A DNA stretch of 64,000 nucleotides from Skermanella pratensis (GTDB lineage Bacteria; Pseudomonadota; Alphaproteobacteria; Azospirillales; Azospirillaceae), in assembly GCF_008843145.1 (NCBI RefSeq), contig NZ_CP030265.1, forward strand, positions 5,511,001 through 5,575,000, given 5' to 3'. Under the pieces are notes generated by a model. That model was given only the letters and a program-made list of their open reading frames with translations. It ran no database searches and was not told where the DNA came from. The stretch's first letter is position 1. Each line of letters starts with the position of its first letter. Below, one piece after another: positions 26,243-35,293 of this stretch. The translations under genes were made by a program, and so were the position numbers.

Positions 26243-27960
26243 GAACGCGGGGGAATCGTCCTGCCGGCTTCCGGCCGGAGGAAGTCGAAGTCGCAGCCCT
26301 CGTCGGCCTGGAGCACGCTGTCCAGGTAGAGCTTGCGGTAGCCCCGCTCCGGCGGCGCATGGGGGACCGGCACGGGCGCGCGGGCGGCCAGTTCGGCCTC
26401 GTCCACCAGCAGGTCGATCCGGCGCGCCGGCACGTCCAGCCGGATGCGGTCGCCGGTGCGGACCAGGGCCAGCGGGCCGCCGGAGGCGGATTCCGGCGTC
26501 ACGTGCAGGACGATGGTGCCCGACGCGGTGCCGCTCATACGCCCGTCGGAGATCCGCACCATGTCGGTGACGCCCTGGCGGGCCAGCTTGCGCGGGATCG
26601 GCAGGTATCCCGCCTCCGGCATGCCGGGGGCGCCCTTCGGGCCGATGTTCTGAAGAACCAGGATGTCGTCGGCGGTCACGTCCAGGTCGGGATCGTCGAT
26701 CCGGGCGGCCAGGTCGGCGGCCCCGGCGAAGACGACGGCGCGTCCGGTGTGCCGCATCAGCCGGGGCGACGCGGCCGACTGCTTGACGATGGCTCCCCCC
26801 GGCGCCAGCGTGCCGCGCAGGAAGGCCATGCCGCCCTCGGGATGGATCGGGTTTTCCAAGGTGCGCACGACGTCCTGCGGCCACGGGCCGGGCGCCGCGT
26901 CGATCGCCTCGCCCAGGGTCGTGCCGGCGACCGTCGGGCAGTCCAGGTGCAGCAGCGGCCGCAATTCGCGGAGGATCGCGGCGAGGCCGCCGGCATCGTG
27001 CAGGTCTTCCATGTAGTGGCGGCCGGACGGCTTGAGATCGACCAGGACGGGCGTCTCCCGGCCCATGCGGTCGAAACCCTCCAGGTCGATGCGGATGCCC
27101 AGGCGGCCGGCCATGGCGGTCAGGTGGATGATCCCGTTGGTCGATCCTCCCGTCGCCAGCAGCACCCGGAGCGCGTTCTCGAACGCCCGTTCCGTCATGA
27201 TCCGGTCGGGCGTGACGCCGTCCCGGGCGAGGCGCACCGCGGCGGCGCCGGTCGCCTCCGCATGGCGCAGCCGTTCCGACAGGACCGCCGGGATCGCGGC
27301 CCCGCCGGGCAGCATCATGCCCAGCGCCTCGACCGCGAGCGCCATGGTGCTGGCCGTGCCCATGACCGAGCAGGTGCCGGCGCTGGGCGCCAGCCGGTCG
27401 TTGACCTCCGCGATCTCGGCGGCGTCGATCTCGTCCGCGCGGTACCGCGCCCAGAAGCGGCGGCAGTCGGTGCAGGCGCCGACCCGCTCGCCCCGGTGGC
27501 TCCCGGTCAGCATCGGCCCGGTGACGAGCTGGATCGCGGGCACGCCGGCGCTGGCCGCCGCCATCAACTGGGCCGGGACCGTCTTGTCGCAGCCGCCGAT
27601 CAGCACCACGGCGTCCATCGGCTGCGCCCGGATCATCTCCTCCGTGTCCATGGCCATCAGGTTGCGGAGAAACATGCTGGTGGGATAGGCGAAGGACTCA
27701 TGGAGCGACACGGTCGGGAAATCGACCGGCAAGGCGCCCGCCAGCATCACGCCGCGCTTCACCGCCTCGATCAGGTCGGGCACCGTGCGGTGGCAGGCGT
27801 TGTAGCCGCTGTAAGTGTTGACGATTCCGACGATCGGCCGTTCCAGGGCGTCGTCGGAGTAGCCCATGGCCTTGATGAAGGCCTTGCGCAGGAACATGGA
27901 AAAACCCGCGTCCCCGTAGCTGGTCAGCCCGCGCGCCATGCCGGTCTTCTTCGTCGTCAT
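26239..27960 (-). CDS. IlvD/Edd-family sugar-acid or dihydroxy-acid dehydratase
   Basis: The product has 573 residues. Cluster ligands are visible in GGCDKTVPA and CTDCRRF, and GTCSVMGTASTMA is the third conserved block. ATGGSTNGIIHLTA and SDGRMSG are further family signatures. This N-terminal form (ARGLTSYGDAGFSMFLRKAF) resembles L-arabonate/pentonate dehydratases more than biosynthetic IlvD, but substrate cannot be fixed from sequence alone. It precedes nifJ on the same strand with a 62-base gap. A TGGAC/GTCCA palindrome lies upstream. Confidence 0.9.
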   Translation of the reverse strand: MTTKKTGMARGLTSYGDAGFSMFLRKAFIKAMGYSDDALERPIVGIVNTYSGYNACHRTVPDLIEAVKRGVMLAGALPVDFPTVSLHESFAYPTSMFLRNLMAMDTEEMIRAQPMDAVVLIGGCDKTVPAQLMAAASAGVPAIQLVTGPMLTGSHRGERVGACTDCRRFWARYRADEIDAAEIAEVNDRLAPSAGTCSVMGTASTMALAVEALGMMLPGGAAIPAVLSERLRHAEATGAAAVRLARDGVTPDRIMTERAFENALRVLLATGGSTNGIIHLTAMAGRLGIRIDLEGFDRMGRETPVLVDLKPSGRHYMEDLHDAGGLAAILRELRPLLHLDCPTVAGTTLGEAIDAAPGPWPQDVVRTLENPIHPEGGMAFLRGTLAPGGAIVKQSAASPRLMRHTGRAVVFAGAADLAARIDDPDLDVTADDILVLQNIGPKGAPGMPEAGYLPIPRKLARQGVTDMVRISDGRMSGTASGTIVLHVTPESASGGPLALVRTGDRIRLDVPARRIDLLVDEAELAARAPVPVPHAPPERGYRKLYLDSVLQADEGCDFDFLRPEAGRTIPPRS

Positions 27961-28006
27961 CCCTGGTCCCCTACCCTCCCGTGCGGTTCGGGAAGGCTAG
28001 GCAGAT

Positions 28007-28022
28007 TGGACAGGACGGTCCA
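28007..28022. promoter_or_regulatory. Short palindrome upstream of the dehydratase
   Basis: TGGAC (28007-28011) and GTCCA (28018-28022) form an inverted repeat 47 bases upstream of the dehydratase start. It might be an operator for a GntR- or LacI-type sugar regulator. No regulator gene is adjacent. Confidence 0.3.
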
Positions 28023-28028
28023 GTGTAA

Positions 28029-28535
28029 TCACCATGCCAGCTTGATCACCATATAGGCCGCGTCGTCGCCGTAGGACGCCAGCTTGGCGGCCAGCACCGC
28101 GTCGCCGGGATGATCCGCGAAGCCGCGCCGGCGCCAGTACGGCGCCGACCGGTTGACGGCGGTCAGGGCCAGCGCCGGCAGGCCCCGGCGCCCGGCGAGG
28201 TCGCGGAGGAGGCCGACCAGCGCCTCCCCCAGTCCGAGCCCGCGCGCCCCGGGCAGCAGCGCCACGTCATGCAGGTAGAGGCAGTCGGCGTCGCTCGGCA
28301 GCCCGCCGAGCAGGCTGTCGAGAGCCGGCGGGCGGCCCAGCGTGCCTGGATGGCTGACGGCGTAGCCGAGCACGCTGCCGTGCCCGTCCTGCGCGATCAG
28401 GCAGCCGGCGGGGAACAGCGCCAGGCGCTCGACCGGCACCTCCGGGGATTCCGGATATGCCGGGTGGACGATCCCGGCGATCCGCTCGACCGTGGGCAGG
28501 TCCGCCGGACCCATGGGCCGCCAGTTTGCCGACAT
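28029..28535 (-). CDS. GNAT-family N-acetyltransferase
   Basis: The 168-residue protein shows the GNAT fold. GSVLGYAVSHPG is a core strand; LLPGARGLGLGEALVG is motif A with the R-G-x-G-x-G/A acetyl-CoA pyrophosphate loop; NRSAPYWRRRGF is motif B. It transfers an acetyl group from acetyl-CoA to an unidentified amine. It lies between the Rpn-type gene and the dehydratase on the same strand, with no clear functional link. Confidence 0.88.
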   Translation of the reverse strand: MSANWRPMGPADLPTVERIAGIVHPAYPESPEVPVERLALFPAGCLIAQDGHGSVLGYAVSHPGTLGRPPALDSLLGGLPSDADCLYLHDVALLPGARGLGLGEALVGLLRDLAGRRGLPALALTAVNRSAPYWRRRGFADHPGDAVLAAKLASYGDDAAYMVIKLAW

Positions 28536-28564
28536 GCTGAACCGATCCGTTCCCGGCCGGCGCC

Positions 28565-29536
28565 TCAGCCGGGACGGAGGTCGGGAAAGACGTCGGCGAC
28601 CGACCGGGCTTCCATCAGGCGGTCCATATAGGTGTCGAGCTGGTCGATGGTCGCCGAAGCGATCAGGCGGTCCGCATCGGCCGGCAGGTCGCCGAACCGG
28701 CGCCGAAGCTGTCGCGACAGCATCTCCGCCCTGCCCGCGGTCATGCCCTCGGCCAAAGCTTCGGCCTTAAGTTCGCGCTCCCAGATCTTGATCCGCTCCG
28801 ACAGCATGTCCTGAACCTCCCAAAGTCCCGACGGGACCGTCACCGGCCCGTCTCCGCCGACCAGCGCCGCCACCGCCTGCGCCACCACCTCGCCGAAGGC
28901 CAGCTTCAGCGAGTCGTGGCCCGCATGCCCCTGGAACCAGCCGATCACCTCCCGGACCAGTCCGGGCAGCTCGGCGGGCCGGGTGCAGGTCTCGATCCGG
29001 AAGAGCAATGCCACCAAGCCGTCCCTTCGGGCGAGATCGTCGGCGCCGAGCCTGCCCTCGTCGATGAGATGATAGCGGATGCTCGGCTGCCAAGGCCAGA
29101 GCGCCGCGTCGGGGTCCAGGCCCATCAGGCCGGCGGTGTCCAGGGGCGCGTTCCACGGGGCCTCGCCGTTGTAGAGCACCACCGGCAGCACCGGCGGCAG
29201 GGGCGGGCCGGCCGGCAGCTTCAGCTCCTGGATGAGCTGCTGCCACAGCAGGCCGACATAGACCATGACCCGGATCGCCATCCACCAGTCGGTGCGCGAC
29301 TGGAACTCCAGCATCAGGTAGATGTGGACCACCTCGCCCGACAGGGTCGGCACGCGCCAGATCAGGTCGCCCTCGCGCCGGCGGCCGTCGCGGGCGTGGA
29401 ACTTGGCGTTGACCCGCTCCATGCGGGTGAAGTCCAGCCCGGCGGCGACCTCCTCCGGCACGAAGCCGCGGATCAGCTGCTCGACCATCGACGGGTGGGA
29501 AAAGAGGCGGTGGTAGAGGCTGTCGGAAGCAGGCAT
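28565..29536 (-). CDS. Rpn/YhgA-like PD-(D/E)XK nuclease family protein
   Basis: The 323-residue form starts at MPASDSLYHRLFSHP; ATG 29587 would add 17 residues. The N-terminal 200 residues match the YhgA-like 'transposase/Rpn' family: HRLFSHP opening, EGDLIWRV, then IYLMLEFQSRTDWWMAIR with the acidic catalytic residues. The C-terminal part matches the DUF4351-type helical tail. Rpn proteins are recombination-promoting DNA endonucleases, often in variable copy number. It stands alone in an otherwise metabolic stretch. Confidence 0.85.
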   Translation of the reverse strand: MPASDSLYHRLFSHPSMVEQLIRGFVPEEVAAGLDFTRMERVNAKFHARDGRRREGDLIWRVPTLSGEVVHIYLMLEFQSRTDWWMAIRVMVYVGLLWQQLIQELKLPAGPPLPPVLPVVLYNGEAPWNAPLDTAGLMGLDPDAALWPWQPSIRYHLIDEGRLGADDLARRDGLVALLFRIETCTRPAELPGLVREVIGWFQGHAGHDSLKLAFGEVVAQAVAALVGGDGPVTVPSGLWEVQDMLSERIKIWERELKAEALAEGMTAGRAEMLSRQLRRRFGDLPADADRLIASATIDQLDTYMDRLMEARSVADVFPDLRPG

Positions 29537-29636
29537 CGGGGCGGGTATCCGGTGAGGCGAATTCCCCCCTTCTGCATGCTCACGCAACCGCCGGCAAGCA
29601 GGGGACGCGGCCCGCGACCCTATGCCCCGTCCTCCC

Positions 29637-30641
29637 TCAGCCGCCGACCTTCACCACGGTGCGGCCGCGGACCTGGCCCTTGAGGATATCCTCGGCCAGC
29701 CGGGGCAGGTCTTCCAGCGCGACTTCGGTGGTTACCGCGTCCAGCGTCTCCGGCGGGAGTTCGCGGGCGATGCGGGTCCATGCCTCCTGGCGCCGGGGCT
29801 TCGGGCAGTTGACCGAATCGATGCCGAACAATGCCACGCCGCGCAGGATGAAGGGCATCACGGTGGTCGGCAGGTCGGCGCCCCCGGCAAGGCCGCAGGC
29901 GGCGACGGCACCGCCATAGGCGACGCCCGCCAGCACGCTGGCGAGCGTTGTGCCGCCGACGGTATCGACCGCGCCGCCCCAGCGTTCCGAGGTCAGCGGC
30001 TTGGCCGGCTGCGCCAGCTCATTGCGGTCGACGATCACCGATGCGCCGAGGGACTTCAGGTAATCGGCCTGCTCCGGCCGGCCGGTCGAGGCCGCCACCT
30101 TGTAGCCGCGGCCGGCGAGCAGCCGGACGGCGACGCTGCCGACGCCGCCAGCCGCCCCCGTCACCAGGATCTCGCGGTTCTTGTCCAGGCCGTGCCGCTC
30201 CAGCGCCATCACGGCCAGCATCGCGGTGAACCCCGCCGTGCCGACCGCCATGGCGTGGCGGACGGCCATGCCTTCCGGCAGGGGGACCAGCCATTCCGAC
30301 TTGACCCGCGCCCGCTCGGCGAAGCCTCCGGACCAACTCTCGCCGACTCCCCAGCCGGTCAGGACCACCGCGTCGCCCGGCTTGTAGTCGGGCGAGTCGG
30401 ACCGGATCACCGTGCCGGCGAAATCGATGCCGGGCACCATGGGGAACTTGCGCAGGATGCGCCCCCGGCCGGTCAGCGCCAGCCCGTCCTTGTAGTTGAA
30501 GCTGGACCAGGCGACGGCGACGGTGACGTCGGCCTCCGGCAGCTCGGCGTCCGTCCAGCGCTTCAGGCCGACCTGCACCTTGCCGTCGGCCTGGTCGGCG
30601 ACGAGGGCCCTGAAGGAGGCTTGGGAAGCGTTCTCGGTCAT
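29637..30641 (-). CDS. acuI: Acrylyl-CoA reductase-type MDR oxidoreductase (AcuI/YhdH)
   Basis: The protein has 334 residues from ATG 30641, chosen because GGGGAGAA lies upstream. It is a zinc-less medium-chain reductase: WSSFNYKDGLALTGRG and VPGIDFAGTV at the N-terminus, and VTGAAGGVGSVAVRLLA as the NADPH-binding loop. These are strong AcuI/YhdH signatures. AcuI reduces toxic acrylyl-CoA to propionyl-CoA. It is divergent from an MFS transporter across a region with a 17-base palindrome. Confidence 0.88.
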   Translation of the reverse strand: MTENASQASFRALVADQADGKVQVGLKRWTDAELPEADVTVAVAWSSFNYKDGLALTGRGRILRKFPMVPGIDFAGTVIRSDSPDYKPGDAVVLTGWGVGESWSGGFAERARVKSEWLVPLPEGMAVRHAMAVGTAGFTAMLAVMALERHGLDKNREILVTGAAGGVGSVAVRLLAGRGYKVAASTGRPEQADYLKSLGASVIVDRNELAQPAKPLTSERWGGAVDTVGGTTLASVLAGVAYGGAVAACGLAGGADLPTTVMPFILRGVALFGIDSVNCPKPRRQEAWTRIARELPPETLDAVTTEVALEDLPRLAEDILKGQVRGRTVVKVGG

Positions 30642-30760
30642 GGGCGGATTCTCCCCTTGATTGGTTATCGGGACGGGTGTCTCAGCCGGCACCTCGCCGC
30701 AACGCTCATGGCAGGCATTCGGGGCGGGATCGAAAGCCGGCCGATTATCTGCCGCCCGCT

Positions 30761-30777
30761 TATTTGTTTGACAAATA
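30761..30777. promoter_or_regulatory. 17-base palindrome between acuI and MFS genes
   Basis: TATTTGTTTGACAAATA is a perfect palindrome (7-base arms, 3-base centre). It lies in the divergent region 120 bases from acuI and 52 bases before the MFS start, in an AT-rich patch. It is a good candidate operator controlling one or both genes. Confidence 0.5.
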
Positions 30778-30829
30778 TTCGGGTGTCAACCGAGCCTGAT
30801 GGCGACCAACGGCAGCGGACAGAACCGGC

Positions 30830-32065
30830 ATGAGCAATCCCGGCGACCGGATCGCCCTCCGCCCAGCGGGACGGACCTTGTCCCTCGCCCTGCTCCTGGT
30901 CGCCGAGGTGGCGGCCATGTCGGTCTGGTTCGCCACGACGGCGTCGCTCGCCGGCATCAAGGCGGAATGGGACCTGGGACCGTTCCGGGAAGCCTTGCTG
31001 ACCAGCAGCGTCCAGGCGGGGTTCGTCGCCGGAACCCTCTTCAGCGCGCTGCTCAGCCTGCCCGATCGGATGGACCTGCGGCATCTGTTCCGCGCATCGG
31101 CGCTGGTCGCCGCGGTCGCCAACGCCGCGATCCTTGCCCTCGACCCGACCGACATCCTGCTGCCGGTGCTGCGGTTCGTGACCGGCATGTGCATGGCGGG
31201 CGTCTATCCCGTCGGGATGAAGCTCGCCACCACCTGGGCGAAACGGGACCTGGGGCTGCTGATCGGCCTGCTGATCGCGGCGCTCACCCTGGGCTCCGCC
31301 TCGCCCCATCTGCTCGCGGCCTTCGGCGGGGTGGACTGGCGGGTGCCCTACGTCGCCGCCTCGGCGGCGGCCGTGCTGGCGGGGGTGCTGATCACTTTCG
31401 TCCAGGTCGGGCCCAACGTCGCCAAGGCGCCGCCGCTGCGCCTCGGCAACGCGCTGGAGGCGTGGCGAAACCGGCCGCTGCGGCTGGCCAACCTGGGCTA
31501 TCTCGGTCACATGTGGGAGCTTTACGCCATGTGGGCCTGGTTCAGCGCCTTCGTCCATGCCAGCTTCGCCCTGACGCTGGGCGAACACTCCTCGACCGAG
31601 GCCAAGCTGGCGACCTTCGCCGTCGTCGGCGCTGGGGCGGCGGGAGCGCTGGCCGGCGGCTGGCTGGCCGATCGATGGGGCCGCACCCTGGTCACCTCGG
31701 TCTCCATGGCGGTCAGCGGAACCTGCGCGCTGACCATCGGCCTGCTGTTCGACGGCCCGCCGGCCCTGCTCGTCGCGGTCGGCATCGTCTGGGGCATCAG
31801 CATCATCGCCGACAGCGGCCAATTCTCGGCGACCGTGGCCGAACTGAGCGACCGGTCGCTGGTCGGCACCATGCTGACGATCCAGACCTGCGCCGGCTTC
31901 CTGCTGACGCTCGCCAGCATCCACCTGCTGCCCTTCGTGGTGGACGCGGTCGGCTGGACCCACGCCTTCGCGGTGCTCGCCATCGGCCCGTTCCTCGGGA
32001 TCGTGGCGATGCTGCGCCTTCGGGCCGATCCCGCCGCCCGGGCGATCGCCGGCGGCAGGCGCTGA
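30830..32065 (+). CDS. MFS transporter
   Basis: The 411-residue protein has about 12 hydrophobic segments. Family features include the first helix MSVWFATTASLAGI, an LLPVLRFVTGMCMAGVYPVG segment and the A-motif-like loop GWLADRWGRTLV between helices. It is an inner-membrane secondary transporter of the major facilitator superfamily with unknown substrate. ATG 30830 was chosen because the protein then begins just before helix 1; no strong ribosome-binding site is seen. The palindrome upstream suggests its own regulation. Confidence 0.9.
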   Translation: MSNPGDRIALRPAGRTLSLALLLVAEVAAMSVWFATTASLAGIKAEWDLGPFREALLTSSVQAGFVAGTLFSALLSLPDRMDLRHLFRASALVAAVANAAILALDPTDILLPVLRFVTGMCMAGVYPVGMKLATTWAKRDLGLLIGLLIAALTLGSASPHLLAAFGGVDWRVPYVAASAAAVLAGVLITFVQVGPNVAKAPPLRLGNALEAWRNRPLRLANLGYLGHMWELYAMWAWFSAFVHASFALTLGEHSSTEAKLATFAVVGAGAAGALAGGWLADRWGRTLVTSVSMAVSGTCALTIGLLFDGPPALLVAVGIVWGISIIADSGQFSATVAELSDRSLVGTMLTIQTCAGFLLTLASIHLLPFVVDAVGWTHAFAVLAIGPFLGIVAMLRLRADPAARAIAGGRR

Positions 32066-32228
32066 TCCGTTTCAGGAAACACCGATTTGGACCGAATATC
32101 TTAGTATTATCCAGCATTTTGTGACAAATGAGGTACGAGCCAGCAGGCGCTTGCCTAATCTATCAGGGTAATACAAATTCGCGCTCAAGAAAATCGATGG
32201 CAACAGCGAACTTAGCGCGAGGCTATTC

Positions 32229-33074
32229 ATGGCGACACTTCCAGGCGGGTCCTACGACACCCAGTACGGTACCGGCGATTCCGATTTTCTCATGGGCGGC
32301 AACCGTCACGACCTTTTGATCGGCGGCGGCGGTGACGACATGCTGTTCGGCAACTGGGGCGAAGACGTGCTCGACGGCGGGTCCGGCGATGATTACCTGA
32401 GCGGCGGCGCGCGGTCCGACCTGCTGCTCGGCGGCAGCGGCAACGACACCCTGCTGGGCGGCACCTCCGACGACACCATGATCGGCGGATCGGGCGACGA
32501 CCTGCTGAAAGGCGAGCACGGGCACGACTGGCTCGACGGCGGCAGCGGCAACGACATCCTGGACGGCGGCAGCGGCAGGGACGTCCTGAACGGCGGGTCG
32601 GGCGACGACATGCTGCTGGGCGGCGGCCATGACGACATCCTGAACGGCGGCTCCGGCAACGACTACATGCGGGGTGACAACGGCAACGACGTCATGCACG
32701 GCGGCAGCGGCGACGACGTGCTGGCCGGCGGCAACGGCGACGACATCCTTTTCGGCGATGCCGGCGACGACGTCCTGCGCGGCGGCTTCGGCAACGACAT
32801 CCTGACCGGCGGCGCCGGCGCCGATACCTTCGCCTTCCGCGGCGGCGGCGGTCAGGACGTCGTGATGGACTTCCAGGAGGGCGTGGACATCCTGCTGGTC
32901 TCGCGCAACATCAACGGCCTCAGCGTGTCGAACGCCGGGGATCTCGCGGCCCGCGTCACCGATGTCGGCGGTAACGCCGTGGTCGACCTGGGCAACGGCG
33001 ACACCATCACGCTGATGAACGTGTCGGCGGAGGACATCCAGCAGAACCCCAACGCCTTCTTCGCCATCGGCTGA
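32229..33074 (+). CDS. RTX calcium-binding repeat protein
   Basis: The protein has 281 residues. From about 15 to 205 it is an unbroken array of glycine/aspartate nonapeptides (GGxGxDxLx), forming a Ca2+-binding beta-roll. A C-terminal domain follows (TFAFRGGGGQDVVMDFQEG ... VDLGNGDTITLMNV), as in the secretion-signal region of type I-secreted proteins. There is no N-terminal signal and no enzyme domain. It is likely an extracellular structural or matrix protein. No type I secretion genes are nearby. Confidence 0.93.
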   Translation: MATLPGGSYDTQYGTGDSDFLMGGNRHDLLIGGGGDDMLFGNWGEDVLDGGSGDDYLSGGARSDLLLGGSGNDTLLGGTSDDTMIGGSGDDLLKGEHGHDWLDGGSGNDILDGGSGRDVLNGGSGDDMLLGGGHDDILNGGSGNDYMRGDNGNDVMHGGSGDDVLAGGNGDDILFGDAGDDVLRGGFGNDILTGGAGADTFAFRGGGGQDVVMDFQEGVDILLVSRNINGLSVSNAGDLAARVTDVGGNAVVDLGNGDTITLMNVSAEDIQQNPNAFFAIG

Positions 33075-33162
33075 GGGTGATCGTCTGACGGCGAAGGGGG
33101 CACCGGCGGCGGTTCATGCAGCCGCCCTTGGCGCCGTGGCGGGTACCGCCCCTTCCGCCCGT

Positions 33163-33300
33163 CTACTTCAGGCCCTGGAGATACGCCACCAGCGCGTCCC
33201 GGTCCGCCCCGTCGGCGACGCCGTCGAAGGGCATGCGGTTGCCCCGCGGGTTGGCGATGAACTCTTCGAGCGCGGCGGCGTCGCAGGTGACTCCGCTCCG
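33163..33300 (-). pseudogene. Remnant of a cytochrome c C-terminus
   Basis: The minus strand encodes LEEFIANPRGNRMPFDGVAD then ALVAYLQGLK and a stop. This is typical of the last 40 residues of class I cytochrome c, including the haem-ligand Met in RMPF. The frame breaks upstream, and no CxxCH haem-attachment site or start is present before the AT-rich region. I read this as the truncated end of a decayed gene. Confidence 0.6.
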
Positions 33301-33760
33301 CTTCCTCGCCGGGAACGCGGCCGGCGCCGCCTTCGAGCCCCATGTCGTTCACGGCCCTGCTCATTTCGCGGGCCATGATGCTCCTGGTCCAGCCCATGCC
33401 GACCAGGACGGCATGTACTTCCTCTTATTATTTGAAATAACCCAAGCAGTCATTCCAATGAAAAAGTTTCCTCGAATGTTTGTTTATCGCCTGTACAGGC
33501 GTACAAATCTGCGGGGAATGCACGAGAATCATGCTCAAGCCGCTTGCCTTCATGGATGCCGGGCAGGACTGTTCTCATCTAAAAGCCAAAGACTTAGTCA
33601 AATGAATATCATGGTAGGAGAACGATACGAATTTATTTCCTGTTTACCTTAATACGGGAAATGAGTCTCAAGTTCAGTATTGACACGTCCACCGCACGCC
33701 TTTAATCCCTTTGAATTAGTTTCAGGAAAAATATTCATCAAAAGGGTTTCTTCGTTGGCC
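33301..33760. promoter_or_regulatory. AT-rich region upstream of the TIR gene
   Basis: Bases 33410-33740 are much richer in A+T than the genome average and contain no supported gene. TTGACA (33680-33685) and TTTAAT (33701-33706), 15 bases apart, form a possible though tightly spaced sigma-70 promoter 55 bases before the TIR start. The composition is consistent with acquired DNA. Confidence 0.4.
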
Positions 33761-35293
33761 ATGCCAACCGTCTTCATCAGCTACGCGCGGGTCGACGACA
33801 CCCTGCCTCCGAAAGGGACGGACGACGATGGATGGATATCCTATTTCCACGAGGCGCTGAGCTACGGCCTCAAGACCTGGGGCCGCAACGACCTGAGGAT
33901 CTGGCGCGACGCGTACGAGATCGACGGTTCCCAGGATTTCAGGAGGCGCATCGAGGAAGGGGTGGACGGCTGCGATGTCTTCCTGGCGGTCCATTCCACG
34001 GAATATTACGAACGCAAGTGGTGCCGGATGGAGCTGAAGCGCTTCCATGCCCGGACCGACAACCCGCCGCCCGGCCGGGAGTGCCTGATCAGGATCGGAA
34101 TTCACGACGTTCCCCGGGACCGGTGGCCCGCCGAGTTCGACGGGCGGACCGGCTTCGATTTCTTCAGCGGGAACCTGCAATCCGGTGACTACCAGCCGTT
34201 CTACTGGTTCGGTACCATAGCCAAGAGCCTGTATCTGGAGCGTCTCAGGGAGTTGGTCACCGCGATCAACCGGCTGGTACCCCGAGCGCCGGCCGCCGCC
34301 GAAACGGCCGGCCGGGCACCGGCGAAAGCCGCCGCCAAGCCCGGCGGTCCCCTCGTCTTCGTCGCCTGGGCCGCCGCCGACATGGCGGACGCCCGGGCGC
34401 GGGTCGTCGCCGAGCTGACGGCCCGGGGTTTCACGGTCCTGCCGCTGGAACCGCAACTCCTGCCCGGCCCCGCGGCGGCGAAGCTGTTGGCCCAACAGAC
34501 CATCGACCGCGCGGAAGCGCTGGTCCACCTGATCGGCGAGCAGGAGCACATCACCGGGGCTGACGGCACGGTCCACAGGCACCTGGTCCGCCGCCAGCTG
34601 GAATGGTCGGGCTCCAGGGTCGACGAGGCGGCCCCGCCGGGAACGCCCTGCCGCATCCTCTGGCTGCCGTCCTTCGCGGGGCTGCGCGACGGCGACGGGC
34701 GGACGGTCCACCGACCGGACGCCATGGCGCTGCTGAACCGGTTCTGCGCGCCGCGGGACAACGACGTACCGGAGAACGGCGACCTGCTGACCTTCATCCA
34801 GGTCCTGGCGGCACGGCTGCGCCCTGGCTACGCCATGCCCGACGACACCTGGGAAGAGGACGAGGAGCCCGGGCTCCTGGCCGTATGGGCCGATCCGGTG
34901 GACGCGGAGGAGGCGGTCGCGGTCGCCCGCAGCCTGAAGGCGCAGGGCCTGAAGGCCAGGATACCCGATTTCGACGCCGCGGATCCGATGGACGTCCAGC
35001 TGAACGGCATCCTGCGGCGGACCTCATCGGTCGTCATCTGCTGGCGCGACGGTCCCGCCGAGACTGTCCGCGCGCTGCTCAAGACCCTGCGCCGCCCGCG
35101 CCCGCCGGGAGCGCGTAAGCGCCCCGCGCCCGCGCTGTGGCTGGTGAAGATCCCCGGGAGCCCCGATGCCGAGGCGGCCAAGGCCCGGTTCTTCGACGGC
35201 GACCTGGAGGAGGTCGAGGCCGACGACCCGCACCGGGCGGCCGAAGCCCTGGGTTCCCTGGTGCGGCGGTTCCGGGAAGGGGTGGCGCGATGA
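33761..35293 (+). CDS. TIR-domain protein with two further TIR-like modules
   Basis: The product is 510 residues from ATG 33761, chosen because the TIR fold begins at once (TVFISYARVDD). Residues 1-150 are a TIR/TIR-like domain with IWRDAYEIDGSQDF, DVFLAVHSTEYY and WCRMEL; Glu91 aligns with the catalytic Glu of NAD-cleaving TIR domains. Two similar alpha/beta segments follow at about 195-345 (PLVFVAWAAADMADARARVV) and 370-500 (LLAVWADPVDAEEAVAVARS), probably degenerate TIR modules. No membrane segment. Its stop overlaps the STAND ATPase start (ATGA), so the two are translationally coupled. A role in defence or NAD+-based signalling is inferred. Confidence 0.85.
   Translation: MPTVFISYARVDDTLPPKGTDDDGWISYFHEALSYGLKTWGRNDLRIWRDAYEIDGSQDFRRRIEEGVDGCDVFLAVHSTEYYERKWCRMELKRFHARTDNPPPGRECLIRIGIHDVPRDRWPAEFDGRTGFDFFSGNLQSGDYQPFYWFGTIAKSLYLERLRELVTAINRLVPRAPAAAETAGRAPAKAAAKPGGPLVFVAWAAADMADARARVVAELTARGFTVLPLEPQLLPGPAAAKLLAQQTIDRAEALVHLIGEQEHITGADGTVHRHLVRRQLEWSGSRVDEAAPPGTPCRILWLPSFAGLRDGDGRTVHRPDAMALLNRFCAPRDNDVPENGDLLTFIQVLAARLRPGYAMPDDTWEEDEEPGLLAVWADPVDAEEAVAVARSLKAQGLKARIPDFDAADPMDVQLNGILRRTSSVVICWRDGPAETVRALLKTLRRPRPPGARKRPAPALWLVKIPGSPDAEAAKARFFDGDLEEVEADDPHRAAEALGSLVRRFREGVAR

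Noticed and set aside
21392-26329. A 1645-codon open frame on the plus strand antisense to nifJ
   Set aside because: It mirrors the codon structure of nifJ and the DHOD-like gene, is rich in Arg/Gly/Pro/His without domains, and is a typical GC-rich shadow frame.
32280-32830. Regular repeats resembling a CRISPR-like array
   Set aside because: They are the coding repeats of RTX nonapeptides; there are no variable spacers of constant length.
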